Assembly: GCA_947503765.1 (NCBI GenBank)
Contig: CANNFA010000001.1
Location: 186,001-250,000, forward strand
DNA length: 64,000 bases
Direction of reading: 5' to 3'
DNA from: an uncultured Paracoccaceae bacterium
GTDB taxonomy: Bacteria; Pseudomonadota; Alphaproteobacteria; Rhodobacterales; Rhodobacteraceae
Below, one piece after another: positions 17,246-26,846 of the stretch; within the stretch, counting starts at the first letter, position 1; each line of letters starts with the position of its first letter. The notes under the pieces were generated by a model, which saw only the letters and a program-made list of their open reading frames with translations, did no database searches and was not told the DNA's origin. Both the position numbers and the translations under genes were made by a program.

Positions 17246-18061
17246 TCAAATGATCGCGCCCCGCACCTTGGCCGACACCCATTCGCTGATCACCACGGCC
17301 AGCAGGATCACCAGCAGGATCAGGCTGACCTGCGGCCAGGCCAGCACGTTCAGCGACGATTGCAGTTGCAGGCCGATCCCGCCGGCCCCGACCAGGCCCA
17401 GCACCGTCGATTCGCGGATGTTGATGTCCCAGCGGAACACGGCGATGCCGGCGAAGGCGGGCAGGATCTGCGGCACGATCCCGTAGGCCATGACCTGCCA
17501 GCGGCTGGCGCCGGTGGCGGTGACGGCCTCGACCTGGGACTCGTCGATCTCCTCGATCGCCTCGTAGAGCAGCTTGGCGCAGAACCCGATGGAGCGGATG
17601 GCGATGGCCACCACCCCGGCCAGCACGCCCGGCCCGATGATGGCGATCAGCAGCAGCGCCCAGATCAGCGAGTTGATCGAGCGGGTCGAGACGATGATCA
17701 GCAGCGCCAGCGGCCGGATGATGAAGCGCGACGGCGTGGTGTTGCGGGCGGCCAGGAACGCCACCGGCACCGCGATGCACAGCGAGATCATCGTGCCCAG
17801 CGTGGCGATGTTCAGCGTGTCCCAGATCGGCCGGCCAAGCTGGGTGATGTATTCCCATTTCGGCGGCGTCGCGCGGGTCCAGATGTCGTTGGCGATGCGA
17901 GGCGCGTCCCAGACGAAGAACCAGGTGGTCGCGTCCGAGATCTGCTTCCAGCAATACAGGAAGACCGCCGTGCCGATCAGCCACATGCCCCAGCGCAGCA
18001 GCGTCTGGGTGCGGTCGCGGCGGCGCCAGATCTGTCCGCCGTTGCTTTCGATCACCGGCAT
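17246..18061 (-). CDS. phnE: Phosphonate-type ABC transporter permease (PhnE-like, second)
   Basis: 271-residue inner-membrane permease with about six helices. Seen: the EAA loop region EAVTATGASRWQVMAYGIVPQ and the PhnE end motif [15 protein letters not shown]. It abuts the other permease gene end to start, so the two form a heterodimeric channel with PhnC and PhnD. Substrate class (phosphonate, phosphite or phosphate ester) is inferred from the family only. Confidence 0.92.
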   Translation of the reverse strand: MPVIESNGGQIWRRRDRTQTLLRWGMWLIGTAVFLYCWKQISDATTWFFVWDAPRIANDIWTRATPPKWEYITQLGRPIWDTLNIATLGTMISLCIAVPVAFLAARNTTPSRFIIRPLALLIIVSTRSINSLIWALLLIAIIGPGVLAGVVAIAIRSIGFCAKLLYEAIEEIDESQVEAVTATGASRWQVMAYGIVPQILPAFAGIAVFRWDINIRESTVLGLVGAGGIGLQLQSSLNVLAWPQVSLILLVILLAVVISEWVSAKVRGAII

Positions 18062-18892
18062 CTACTGCACCCTTCCGCGGATCAGGCCCGACAGGTATTC
18101 CAGCCCCATGACGATCACGATGATGATGATCAGGATCGCCGCGGCGGTGTCGTATTCATAGCGGTCGAAGGCGGTGTTCAGCGTCGCGCCGATGCCGCCC
18201 GCGCCGACCAGCCCCAGGATGGCGCTTTCGCGGAAATTGATGTCGAGCCGGTACATCGACAACCCGATAAGACGTGGCATTACCTGCGGTTGCACGCCGT
18301 AATTGATCCATTGCATCCAGCTTGCGCCCGAGGCGCGGATCGCCTCTGCCTGCACGCGGTCCATGCTCTCGATATCCTCGGCCAGCAGTTTCGACAGGAA
18401 CCCGATGGTGGCGAAGGACAGGGTGAAGAACCCCGCCAGCGGGCCGAAGCCGAAGATCGCCACCAGCAGGATCGCGACGATGATTTCCTGCAGCGCGCGG
18501 CTGACCGCGACGATGCCGCGGCAGATCATGTAGACCGGCAGCGGCGCGATGTTGCGCGCCGCGCCCAGCCCGATGGGAATGGAAATGGCGATGCCCACGA
18601 CCGAGGCGGCCACGGTCATGATGATCGATTCGATCATCCCCTCGCGGATGTCGGCGAAGCGGGTCACGAAATCGGGCGTGGTGAAGGCCAGCACGAATTG
18701 CCAGCCGCGGTCGAGCCCCTCGTAGACGCGGTGCCAGTCGACCGGGATGGTCAGGAACGCGGCCACCAGGTAGACCGCCAGGCCGATCCCCAGCGTCCAG
18801 CGCAGCCAGGGCCGCGCGATCAGGTGCGGTTTGCGCCAGCGGCGGCCCAGCATGTCGTCGAGCTCGCGGTGGGCGGGATGGGCGGCACTCAT
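18062..18892 (-). CDS. phnE: Phosphonate-type ABC transporter permease (PhnE-like, first)
   Basis: 276-residue permease. Seen: [21 protein letters not shown] (EAA loop) and [18 protein letters not shown]. Its start overlaps the phnC stop by 4 bp (ATGA), and the reading frame runs far upstream inside phnC, so the start at 18892 is set by that overlap. It pairs with the downstream permease. Confidence 0.92.
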   Translation of the reverse strand: MSAAHPAHRELDDMLGRRWRKPHLIARPWLRWTLGIGLAVYLVAAFLTIPVDWHRVYEGLDRGWQFVLAFTTPDFVTRFADIREGMIESIIMTVAASVVGIAISIPIGLGAARNIAPLPVYMICRGIVAVSRALQEIIVAILLVAIFGFGPLAGFFTLSFATIGFLSKLLAEDIESMDRVQAEAIRASGASWMQWINYGVQPQVMPRLIGLSMYRLDINFRESAILGLVGAGGIGATLNTAFDRYEYDTAAAILIIIIVIVMGLEYLSGLIRGRVQ

Positions 18893-19680
18893 TGCGCGGC
18901 CACCTCCTCGTCGTCGTCGGCCTTCTGGATCGTCGCTTCCCAGTCCTCCTCGCCGTAGATCGCGGTCAGCACGTCGGGCGACAGCGCGTCGGGCTTGCCG
19001 TCGAACTCGATCGCGCCCAGCCGCAACCCGATCACCCGCTGCACGAAACGCTGCGCCAGCGCCACGTCGTGGATGTTGATGATCGCGGCCAGGCCGCGTT
19101 CGGCGCACAGCTCGCAGATCAGCCGCATGATCTGCCGGCTGGTCTTGGGATCGAGCGACGCGGTGGGTTCATCCACCAGCAGCAGGTCGGGCTGCTGGAT
19201 CAGCGCGCGGCAGATGCCGACCCGCTGGCGCTGTCCGCCCGACAATTCGTCAGCGCGCTTGTCGGCCATGTGCAAGAGGCCCACGCGGTCCAGCAGGCGG
19301 AACGCCTCGTCCACGTCCTTTTGCGGATAGCGCCGGGTGAAGGACCGCCAGAAGCCGACATAGCCCAGCCGCCCGGACAGCACGTTTTCCATCACCGTCA
19401 GCCGCTCGACCAGCGCATATTCCTGAAAGATCATGCCCATCCGCCGGCGCGCGCGGCGCAGCGCGCCCTGCCCCAGCGCGCTGAGTTCGGTATCGCCCAG
19501 CCAGACCTTGCCGCCGGTGGGTTCCACCAGCCGGTTGATGCAGCGGATCAGCGTGGACTTGCCCGCGCCGGACGGGCCGATCAGCGCCAGAACCTGGCCC
19601 TGGGGCACCTCCAGATCGACCGATTTCAACGCCTGGTCGCCGGTCTTGTAGGTCTTGACGAGGTTTTCAAGCCGCAGCAT
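18889..19680 (-). CDS. phnC: Phosphonate-type ABC transporter ATPase PhnC
   Basis: 263-residue ATP-binding subunit. Walker [10 protein letters not shown], signature [15 protein letters not shown], Walker [13 protein letters not shown] and the switch histidine in NIHDVALAQ are all intact. GGGAG stands before the ATG. It lies between phnD and the permease genes in one operon. Confidence 0.95.
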   Translation of the reverse strand: MLRLENLVKTYKTGDQALKSVDLEVPQGQVLALIGPSGAGKSTLIRCINRLVEPTGGKVWLGDTELSALGQGALRRARRRMGMIFQEYALVERLTVMENVLSGRLGYVGFWRSFTRRYPQKDVDEAFRLLDRVGLLHMADKRADELSGGQRQRVGICRALIQQPDLLLVDEPTASLDPKTSRQIMRLICELCAERGLAAIINIHDVALAQRFVQRVIGLRLGAIEFDGKPDALSPDVLTAIYGEEDWEATIQKADDDEEVAAQ

Positions 19681-19768
19681 GAACGCTCCCTGCCTTGCGG
19701 CGCTGGATGTGGGGAATTCGGGATCGGGCGGCCCGATGCGGGGCCGCCCGACCGGATCGAAACGAGCC

Positions 19769-20740
19769 TTACTGGCAGGCGTAGCTGACGTCGTTGGCGG
19801 CGTCGATCTTGCGGATCACTTCCCAGTTGTCCTGATAGGTGATCGGGATGAACTGCGCCTCGCCGTTCTTCTCGAACTCCTCCTGCAGGCTGGTGCCTTC
19901 CCATTCGAAGTTGAAGAACGCGTCCTGGATCTGCTGCTGCAATTCCGGCTTCAGGTTGTAGACCGTGCCGTAGCCGGTGGTCGGGAAGGTCTGCGACTTG
20001 TAGATCGACACGATGTCGTCGGCGCTGACCACGTCGCGCTCGATCATCCGGCCCATGACCGAATTGGCGATCGCGGCGGCGGCGTAATCCTGGTTGGCCA
20101 CGCCGAGGACCGAGTTGTCATGCTTGCCCGAGAACACCGCCTCGAAGTCGCGGTCGGGGATCAGGTCGTAATCGGCCTTGAGGATCGCCGAGGGCGCCTT
20201 GAAGCCGGAATTCGACGTGGGCGCGGTGAAGGCCAGCTGCTTGCCTTCCAGATCGGCCATGTCCTCGATGCCGGATCCGGGATAGGTGATGATCTCCATC
20301 TCGTAGCCGAAGCTGCCATCCTCGGACGCCATGATGGTAAACGGGCGGAAGCCCGCGCAATTCACCGCCAGCGGGTTCGAGCCGGTGTTGAAGCCGGCAA
20401 TGTGCAGCCGACCGGACCGCATCGCCTCGATCTGCGCGGCGTTCGACTGGACCGGGAAGAAGGCGACCTTCTTGCCGGTCTGTTCCTCCAGGTAGGTCAG
20501 GAAATCGGCCCAGGCGGTCTTGTAGACGGCCGGATCCTCCACCGGGGTATAGGCGAAGACCAGCGTGTCCGGGTCGATAAGCTGGCTTTCATCCTCGGGG
20601 ATGTCGGCGATCAGGTCGCCATCCGCGTCGCAATAGCGTTCGTCGAGATCGCCGCGCGGGCAATCCTGTGCCATCGCCGGCGACCACGCAAAGGCCGCAA
20701 GCACCGTTCCCAGGACAATGGGGCTGGTTGTGGTTTTCAT
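19769..20740 (-). CDS. phnD: Phosphonate-type ABC transporter binding protein PhnD
   Basis: 323-residue periplasmic binding protein. A Sec signal peptide ends near AWSPAMA (residue ~24). The mature part has [19 protein letters not shown] and [19 protein letters not shown], typical PhnD ligand-binding segments. Two cysteines near the mature N-terminus could pair. The ATG at 20740 has GGAG upstream; the open frame continues upstream into the deoR gene but without a signal peptide. Heads the transport genes downstream of the DeoR gene. Confidence 0.93.
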   Translation of the reverse strand: MKTTTSPIVLGTVLAAFAWSPAMAQDCPRGDLDERYCDADGDLIADIPEDESQLIDPDTLVFAYTPVEDPAVYKTAWADFLTYLEEQTGKKVAFFPVQSNAAQIEAMRSGRLHIAGFNTGSNPLAVNCAGFRPFTIMASEDGSFGYEMEIITYPGSGIEDMADLEGKQLAFTAPTSNSGFKAPSAILKADYDLIPDRDFEAVFSGKHDNSVLGVANQDYAAAAIANSVMGRMIERDVVSADDIVSIYKSQTFPTTGYGTVYNLKPELQQQIQDAFFNFEWEGTSLQEEFEKNGEAQFIPITYQDNWEVIRKIDAANDVSYACQ

Positions 20741-20816
20741 GGATACTCCTCCCTTCGTTGGGCGTTTTGCCCGTTTAGTTCTTTCCTCCGTCCCGAACCC
20801 GCGCGGCGCGGCGGCC

Positions 20817-21617
20817 TCAGCCCGCCAGCTGCACGTCGACCCCCGCCTGCCGCATCGCGCGGGCCAGATCGGCAGGCGGCGCCCGGTCGACCACCACCGA
20901 GGTGATCTCTTCCAGGGCGCCCACGACACTTAGCGCGGCGGTGCCGAACTTGTCACTGTCGACCAGCAGATGCGCCTCGCGGCAGCGCCGGAGCATCGCG
21001 CGCTTGACGGCGGCAAAGCCGCGGACGGTTTCCGACACCCCGGCCTCGGACAGCGCCGAGGCGCCGATCAGGCAGCGGTCGGCCTGCATCCGGTCCAGGA
21101 ATTCCAGCGTGTCCGCCCCGGTCACCGCCGCCTCCGACGGCAGGTAGTCGCCGGGGCACAGGATGACGTCGGCGGCCCCGCCCGATCCCAGCGTCATCGC
21201 CACCGTCAGGCTGTTGGTGATCGCCGTGCAGGGCGTGCCGGCATAGGCCAGGAACCGGGCCATCTGCACCGTGGTGGAGCCCGAATCGATCATCACCGAA
21301 TCGCCGGGCCGCACCAGCGCCGCCGCCGCGCGGCCGATCGCCTCGCGCTCGGACTGCCGGGCGCGGCTGCGCTCGCTCAGGTCGGGATAATGCGCATGTG
21401 CCACCGAGGCGCCGCCGTGATCGCGCGCGATCAGCCCGTCGCGCGACAGCTTGTCCATGTCGCGGCGCACCGTCTCGGTCGAGACGCCGAACCTCTGCGC
21501 CATCTCGGCGATGCGGACATGCGGCCGCAATTGCAGCTCCAGCAGGATCTGCTCGCGCCTTTGCGACTTGCGAAGCCGCGCGCGCGGAATGTCCTGGCTG
21601 TCCTCCACCACGTCCAT
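20817..21617 (-). CDS. DeoR-family transcriptional regulator of the phn-type operon
   Basis: 266 residues. N-terminal DeoR helix-turn-helix (RREQILLELQLRPHVRIAEMAQRFGVSTETVRRDMDKL) followed by a sugar-phosphate-isomerase-like sensor domain (MIDSGSTTVQMARFL, GADTLEFLDRMQADRCLIGASALSEAGV). DeoR sensors usually bind a phosphorylated ligand, which suits an organophosphate transport operon. It sits 76 bp upstream of phnD on the same strand and is divergent from the Na/Pi transporter gene. The ATG at 21617 was chosen by domain length and a G-rich site before it. Confidence 0.9.
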   Translation of the reverse strand: MDVVEDSQDIPRARLRKSQRREQILLELQLRPHVRIAEMAQRFGVSTETVRRDMDKLSRDGLIARDHGGASVAHAHYPDLSERSRARQSEREAIGRAAAALVRPGDSVMIDSGSTTVQMARFLAYAGTPCTAITNSLTVAMTLGSGGAADVILCPGDYLPSEAAVTGADTLEFLDRMQADRCLIGASALSEAGVSETVRGFAAVKRAMLRRCREAHLLVDSDKFGTAALSVVGALEEITSVVVDRAPPADLARAMRQAGVDVQLAG

Positions 21618-21883
21618 GGCACCCCCTTCGGCACCCAGTGTTAACGGCGCGATCCGCCGGACGGCAAGGGAATTTTCGAGGGATATTCCACATTTTCCGC
21701 GCGGATTTGTTGCACTGCCCCGGAATAGATGGTGATACTGCCGCAAATGCAATTTTTCCCGAAGGATCCCGCGCCGCCGCGACCGGGCCGCGATGTGTCC
21801 CCGGTGCCGGGCCGGTTCCGGGCGCCGAAAGCCGCCGCGATCCGGCCCTGCCCGGGCCGGCAGGCAGGCCCGGAGGGGCAGCA
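21618..21883. other. Divergent intergenic region deoR - Na/Pi transporter
   Basis: About 266 bp without a gene. An AT-rich core at ~21670-21760 probably holds promoters for both directions and a DeoR operator, but I could not fix -35/-10 boxes with confidence. The last 80 bp are GC-rich and lead to GGAGGGG before the next start. Confidence 0.45.
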
Positions 21884-23560
21884 ATGATCGTCTTCCTGTT
21901 GCATCTGGCGGGCGCCGCGGCACTGCTGATCTGGTCGGTCCGGCTGATCCGCACCGGGGTCGAGCGGGCCTTTCTGCCGCAATTGCGGCTGGTCCTGCGC
22001 CGGTCCGAGAAAAGCCGCGTGCTGGCGGCGGGCAGCGGGCTTTTGTCGGCGCTCCTGCTGCAAAGCTCGACCGCGGTCGCGCTGATCGTGGCGGGGTTCA
22101 CCATTTCGGGCGGGCTGGCGGCGCTGACCGGCGTCGCGATCCTGCTGGGGGCCGATCTCGGCTCGGCCATCGCGGCGCAGATCCTGCTGCTGCGCGCCAG
22201 CTGGCTCGAGCCGCTGCTGCTGCTGGTCGGCACCGTCCTGTTCCTGCGCGCGCGCAGCCGCCGCATCAAGCAGGGCGGCCGCATCCTGATCGGGCTGGCG
22301 CTGGTCTTTGCCTCGCTCGACATGATCCAGGCGGCGACCGATCCGCTGAAAAGCAACGAACTCGTCGCGCAGATCGTCGCGCATCTCGACGGCGACCTGG
22401 TATCGGCCTTCGCGATCGGGGCGATCCTGGCCTATGCGGTGCATTCCAGCCTGGCCGCGGTGCTGATGTTCGTCACCTTCGTCGGCGCCGGCGTTCTGTC
22501 GGTGACGGCCGGCGCGGCGCTGGTGCTGGGCGCGAACCTGGGCGGCGCGGTGATCCCGCTGGTCCTGACCTTCACCATGCCGCCCGCCGCGCGGCGCGTG
22601 GTGGTCACGAACCTGGTGCTGCGCGGCGGCGGGGCGCTGGCGGTACTGGCGGCGCTGATGGCCTGGCCGGTGGACCTGTCGCTGCTGGGCGCGGATGCCG
22701 GGCGGCAGGTGATCAACCTGCACCTCGCCTTCAACCTCGGCATCGTGGCGATCGGCCTGCCGCTTTGCGCGCCGCTGACCCGGCTGGTCGCGCTGGTGCT
22801 GGCCGACCGGCAGGGCAGCTCCGCCGGGATGCGGCCGCCGACCCTCGACCCCGGCGCGCTGGATCAGCCCGACCGGGCGCTGGCGGGCGTGGCGCGCGAG
22901 ACGCTGCGCATGGCCGAAACGGTGGCCGCGATGCTGCGCCCGGCGCTGGCGCTTTACCGCAGTTGGGACAGCGCCAGCGCCGAGACCATCGAACGCGCCG
23001 AGACGGATCTCGACCGGATGCATTTCCAGATGAAGATCTACATCGCCGAATTGCACGAGCGGCGCCTGACCGGGCCGCAATCGCGCCGCGCGATGGATTT
23101 CGCGGCCATTGCCAACAACCTCGAGGATGCCGGCGACCAGATCTCGACCAACATGGTGGACATGGCGCGGCGCATGCATTCCGAGGGCCTGAGCTTTTCC
23201 GCAGACGGCTGGCGCGATCTGTCGGATTTTCACGACCGGGTTCTGTCCAACGCATATCTTGCGCTCGACGTGCTGATGGCCGCCGAGCCCGACGTGGCGC
23301 GGCAATTGCTTGAGGAAAAGGACCACATCAGGCGGCTGGAGCGCGATCTTCAGGCGCGGCACCTGGAGCGGCTGCGCACCGGCAGCGCCGAGACGCTGGA
23401 GACGAGCAACATGCACCAGGAAACGCTGCGCGCGCTGAAACAGGTGAACACCGCGCTGTGCTTCGTCGCCTATCCCATCGCCGAGGATGCGGGCGACCTG
23501 CTGTCGAGCCGCCTGGCCGGCAGCGACGCGCGCGGCGACGAGGGCGATGCCAAGGTCTGA
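21884..23560 (+). CDS. Na/Pi-cotransporter II-related protein with PhoU-like domain
   Basis: 558 residues. The N-terminal two thirds hold two inverted repeats of membrane helices with the QSSTA motif (LLLQSSTAVALIVAG) and its partner (YAVHSSLAAVLMFVTF); these are the NptA/YjbB phosphate-transport signatures. The C-terminal ~200 residues form a soluble PhoU-like helical bundle (ETDLDRMHFQMKIYIAEL, IANNLEDAGDQISTNM). YjbB-type proteins are thought to export phosphate. Divergent from the phn-type operon, it may vent phosphate released from imported organophosphate; that link is inference. Confidence 0.88.
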   Translation: MIVFLLHLAGAAALLIWSVRLIRTGVERAFLPQLRLVLRRSEKSRVLAAGSGLLSALLLQSSTAVALIVAGFTISGGLAALTGVAILLGADLGSAIAAQILLLRASWLEPLLLLVGTVLFLRARSRRIKQGGRILIGLALVFASLDMIQAATDPLKSNELVAQIVAHLDGDLVSAFAIGAILAYAVHSSLAAVLMFVTFVGAGVLSVTAGAALVLGANLGGAVIPLVLTFTMPPAARRVVVTNLVLRGGGALAVLAALMAWPVDLSLLGADAGRQVINLHLAFNLGIVAIGLPLCAPLTRLVALVLADRQGSSAGMRPPTLDPGALDQPDRALAGVARETLRMAETVAAMLRPALALYRSWDSASAETIERAETDLDRMHFQMKIYIAELHERRLTGPQSRRAMDFAAIANNLEDAGDQISTNMVDMARRMHSEGLSFSADGWRDLSDFHDRVLSNAYLALDVLMAAEPDVARQLLEEKDHIRRLERDLQARHLERLRTGSAETLETSNMHQETLRALKQVNTALCFVAYPIAEDAGDLLSSRLAGSDARGDEGDAKV

Positions 23561-23617
23561 ACCGTTGGCATGGCGTTCATGTAAGCAATATTACTATTTG
23601 CGCATGAAATGGGTTTT

Positions 23618-23646
23618 TTGCGTATTTTTGACGCTCTATATTATAC
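23618..23646 (+). promoter_or_regulatory. Candidate promoter of the ureidoglycine aminohydrolase gene
   Basis: TTGCGT (23618-23623), 17-bp spacer, TTATAC (23641-23646), in an unusually AT-rich patch (23580-23690) within the 225-bp gap before the gene. Other registers are possible. The remaining gap sequence shows nothing else recognisable. Confidence 0.45.
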
Positions 23647-23785
23647 ATTTCGAACAATTGCTCCGCATGGCACCGATTATCGCATAAAAGCTGAAAGACC
23701 TGTTGCCCGGCCCGCCGTGGTCGAAACCGGAATCAATGCCCATAAATACCAAAGCAGTTTCGCCGCCCACGATCACGGAGACGTC

Positions 23786-24655
23786 ATGACCGCCACCTAC
23801 TTTGCCCCGACCGGGGGGCATCCGCCGCAGACCGACCTGCTGACGGATCGCGCCATGTTCACCGACGCCTACGCGGTGATCCCCAAGGGCACGATGCGCG
23901 ACATCGTCACCAGCCTTCTGCCGTTCTGGGACGCGACCCGGCTCTGGGTTCTGTCGCGGCCCCTCAGCGGCTTTGCCGAGACGTTCTCGCAATACATCAT
24001 GGAGGTGCAGCCCGGCGGCGGATCGGACCGGCCGGAAACCGATCCGGGCGCGGAAGGCGTGCTGTTCGTGGTCGCGGGCGAGGCGCAACTGCACGCGGCG
24101 GGCAGCGACCATGCCCTGACCCCCGGCGGCTATGCCTTCCTGCCGGCCGGTACCGACTGGCAGCTGCGCAATCGCGGCGACGAGGTGCTCCGCTTTCACT
24201 GGATCCGCAAGGCCTATGAGCCGGTGGAGGGCCTGCCCCATCCCGACGTGATCGTCGCCAACGAGCATGACATCGCGCCCACGCCCATGCCCGGCACGGA
24301 CGGCAAATGGGCCACCACCCGCTTTGTCGATCCCGAGGATCTGCGCCACGACATGCATGTGACGGTGGTCACGCTTCAACCCGGCGCGGTCATCCCCTTT
24401 GCCGAAACCCATGTGATGGAGCACGGTCTTTACGTTCTGGAAGGAAAGGCGGTGTACCGTCTGAACCAGGACTGGGTCGAGGTCGAGGCGGGCGATTACA
24501 TGTGGCTGCGCGCGTTCTGCCCGCAGGCGTGCTATGCCGGCGGGCCGGGGCGGTTCCGCTACCTGCTCTACAAGGACGTGAACCGCCACATGACGCTGCG
24601 CCCGGCGCAGGGGTTTGCCGCGCCGGCGGCACGGCTCAGCCAGGCGGCGGAATAG
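23786..24655 (+). CDS. allE: (S)-ureidoglycine aminohydrolase, bicupin
   Basis: 289-residue Mn-dependent bicupin (AllE/YlbA) that converts (S)-ureidoglycine to ureidoglycolate and ammonia in allantoin breakdown. The C-terminal cupin carries the metal ligands E207, H209 and H213 (ETHVMEH), and the N-terminal cupin VLFVVAGEAQLH. The ATG at 23786 has CGGAG upstream and matches the family start. Its product is the substrate of ureidoglycolate lyase (32462-32953), giving glyoxylate for the adjacent bhc genes. It overlaps the end of bhcR by 20 bp on the opposite strand. Confidence 0.92.
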   Translation: MTATYFAPTGGHPPQTDLLTDRAMFTDAYAVIPKGTMRDIVTSLLPFWDATRLWVLSRPLSGFAETFSQYIMEVQPGGGSDRPETDPGAEGVLFVVAGEAQLHAAGSDHALTPGGYAFLPAGTDWQLRNRGDEVLRFHWIRKAYEPVEGLPHPDVIVANEHDIAPTPMPGTDGKWATTRFVDPEDLRHDMHVTVVTLQPGAVIPFAETHVMEHGLYVLEGKAVYRLNQDWVEVEAGDYMWLRAFCPQACYAGGPGRFRYLLYKDVNRHMTLRPAQGFAAPAARLSQAAE

Positions 24656-25487
24656 CCGGGCCGCCGATCGCGGCGGTCAGCTCGGCCGCCGCGCGCATCA
24701 CGGCGCGGGCCAGCGCACCCGTCTCGTCCGCGCCCATGCGGATCGACGGGCCGGACACCGAAATCCCCGCCACCGCCTCGGCATGCACGTCGCGCACCGG
24801 CGCGGCGATGCAGCGCATGCCGGGGTTCTTTTCCTCTTCGTCGATGGCATAGCCGCGCGCGCGGATCTCGGCCAGATCGCCCCGCAGAGACGCGGCGGTG
24901 CCATGCGTTTGCGGCGTGAACACCGCCAGGTCCGGCCCGCCCAGCAGCCGCAGCAGCCGCTCCTCGGGCATTTCCGACAGCAGCGCCTTGCCGATCCCCG
25001 ACGCGTGCAGCGGCGACAGCGTCCCGGGCGGAAAGAAGGCGCGGATGCTTGCATGGGATTCGACCTGGCTGACGAACAGCACCGCATCGGCCTGCACCAC
25101 GCCCAGGTTTGCCGTCTCGCCCGTCTCCTCCATCAGGCGGCGCAGCACCGGGCGGGCGCGATCCACCAGGCTGGTGCGGCGCAGGAACCGCGCGCCGATC
25201 ACATAGGCATTGGGGCCGACATGCCAAAGCTGCTCGGCCGCGTCGAATTCCACCAGTCGCCGCCCCTCCAGTGTCACCAGGATCCGGTAGATCGTGGCCG
25301 GCGACTGCTCGAGATCGGCGGCAAGGCCCGACAGGGTGCAGCCCGGTTGCCGGCTGAGATACTCGAAGACCTGCATCGCGCGGTCGAGCGACTTGATCGT
25401 GTTCTGCGCCGTGCTGTCATGCCAGCCGCGCGGCCGCCCGCGGGCGCGGCGCTGCGGGGTTTCGGGCGGATTGTTCGGATTATCCAT
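24636..25487 (-). CDS. bhcR: IclR-family regulator of the BHA cycle, BhcR
   Basis: 283 residues. N-terminal winged helix-turn-helix (SLDRAMQVFEYLSRQPGCTLSGLAADLEQSPATIYRIL), then an IclR effector domain (ANLGVVQADAVLFVSQVES, LSPLHASGIGKALLSEM). Divergent from bhcA, the same layout as bhcR in Paracoccus denitrificans, where the regulator is known to respond to glyoxylate. The gene name rests on context and family. The start at 25487 fits the domain. Confidence 0.9.
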   Translation of the reverse strand: MDNPNNPPETPQRRARGRPRGWHDSTAQNTIKSLDRAMQVFEYLSRQPGCTLSGLAADLEQSPATIYRILVTLEGRRLVEFDAAEQLWHVGPNAYVIGARFLRRTSLVDRARPVLRRLMEETGETANLGVVQADAVLFVSQVESHASIRAFFPPGTLSPLHASGIGKALLSEMPEERLLRLLGGPDLAVFTPQTHGTAASLRGDLAEIRARGYAIDEEEKNPGMRCIAAPVRDVHAEAVAGISVSGPSIRMGADETGALARAVMRAAAELTAAIGGPAIPPPG

Positions 25488-25517
25488 AAAATGCCTTGCG
25501 ATTTACATGAATTATCA

Positions 25518-25594
25518 TTTCACGATATGAAAAAAGCAAGTCTCTGACAAGACACCCCTTTTCATCCCCGCCCCCGAAATGAAAAACCCGTTCA
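25518..25594. promoter_or_regulatory. Candidate BhcR operator sites
   Basis: The 168-bp divergent gap holds two 15-bp inverted repeats: TTTCA-N5-TGAAA (25518-25532) and TGAA-N7-TTCA (25580-25594). IclR-family operators are short palindromes of this size. The promoters themselves are not clear to me. Confidence 0.4.
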
Positions 25595-25655
25595 AAAAAA
25601 TGGCCGCGCCGGTGCCGGCGGTCTATGCTGCCCGAGACAGTCAGAGGAGACGGCC

Positions 25656-26846
25656 ATGAGCTTTCAGAATCCAGTCTTCATTCCGGGGCCGACCAACATC
25701 CCCGAGGTGCTTCGCAAGGCGTGCGACATGCCCACCATCGACCACCGCTCGCCGCTGTTCGGGCAGATCCTGCACCCGGCGCGGGACGGCGTGCGGCAGG
25801 TGCTGAAAAGCGACGCGGCCGAGGTGTTCATCTTTCCGTCCACCGGCACCGGCGGCTGGGAAACCGCGCTGACCAATTGCCTGTCGGCGGGCGACAAGGT
25901 TCTGGCCGCACGAAACGGCATGTTCAGCCACCGCTGGATCGACATGTGCCAGCGCCACGGCCTCGATGTCGAGGTGGTCGAAACCCCCTGGGGCGACGGG
26001 CTGCCGGCGGACCGCTATGCCGAGATCCTGGCCGCCGACAACGCGCATCAGATCAAGGCGGTTCTGGCCACCCATAACGAGACGGCGACGGGCGTGCGTT
26101 CGGACATCGGCGCGGTGCGCCGGGCACTGGACGCGGCCGGCCATCCGGCGCTGCTGTTCGTCGATGGCGTCTCCTCGATCGGGTCGATGGATTTTAGGTT
26201 CGACGAGTGGGGCGTGGACGTTGCCGTCACCGGCTCGCAAAAGGGCTTCATGCTGCCGGCCGGGCTGGCGATCCTCGGCTTCAGCGCGCGGGCGATGGAG
26301 GCGACGAAGACCGCCACCCTGCCGTGCACCTTCTTCGACGTGCACGACATGGCCAAGGGCTATGCGAACAACGCCTATCCCTACACGCCCGCCGTGGGCC
26401 TCCTGAACGGGCTGAACCTGTCCTGCGCGATGCTGCTGGCCGAGGGGCTGGAAAACGTGTTCGCCCGTCACCACCGCATCGCCGAAGGCGTGCGCGCCGC
26501 CGTCGCCGCCTGGGGGCTGGACCTGTGCGCGACCGCGCCCGAGCTTTATTCCGACACGGTCAGCGCGATCCGCACGCCCAAGGGGTTCGACGCGACCCGC
26601 ATCGTTACCCATGCCGCCGAGACCTACGGCGTCGCCTTCGGCGTGGGCCTTGGCGAAGTGGCCGGCAAGGTGTTCCGCATCGGCCATCTGGGCAGCCTGA
26701 CCGACGTGATGGCGCTGTCGGGCATCGCCACGGCGGAAATGTGCATGGCCGATCTGGGGCTGGACATCACGCTTGGATCGGGCGTCGCGGCGGCGCAGGA
26801 CTACTACCGCAGCAATCCGGCGCGCACGATGAAGGCGGCCGCGTGA
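25656..26846 (+). CDS. bhcA: Aspartate-glyoxylate aminotransferase BhcA
   Basis: 396-residue PLP enzyme of the serine-glyoxylate/alanine-glyoxylate aminotransferase family. It transfers the amino group of aspartate to glyoxylate, giving glycine and oxaloacetate, first step of the BHA cycle. Seen: N-terminal FIPGPTNIPEVLRKACDMP, the PLP aspartate region LFVDGVSSIGSMDF and the PLP lysine K196 in GSQKGFM. AGAGGAG precedes the ATG. First gene of the bhcABCD operon; its stop overlaps bhcB by one base pair set (TGATG). Confidence 0.95.
   Translation: MSFQNPVFIPGPTNIPEVLRKACDMPTIDHRSPLFGQILHPARDGVRQVLKSDAAEVFIFPSTGTGGWETALTNCLSAGDKVLAARNGMFSHRWIDMCQRHGLDVEVVETPWGDGLPADRYAEILAADNAHQIKAVLATHNETATGVRSDIGAVRRALDAAGHPALLFVDGVSSIGSMDFRFDEWGVDVAVTGSQKGFMLPAGLAILGFSARAMEATKTATLPCTFFDVHDMAKGYANNAYPYTPAVGLLNGLNLSCAMLLAEGLENVFARHHRIAEGVRAAVAAWGLDLCATAPELYSDTVSAIRTPKGFDATRIVTHAAETYGVAFGVGLGEVAGKVFRIGHLGSLTDVMALSGIATAEMCMADLGLDITLGSGVAAAQDYYRSNPARTMKAAA

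Noticed and set aside
21618-21883. Riboswitch or small RNA in the deoR - Na/Pi gap
   Set aside because: AT-rich core but no structured motif that I could recognise; treated as a promoter region.
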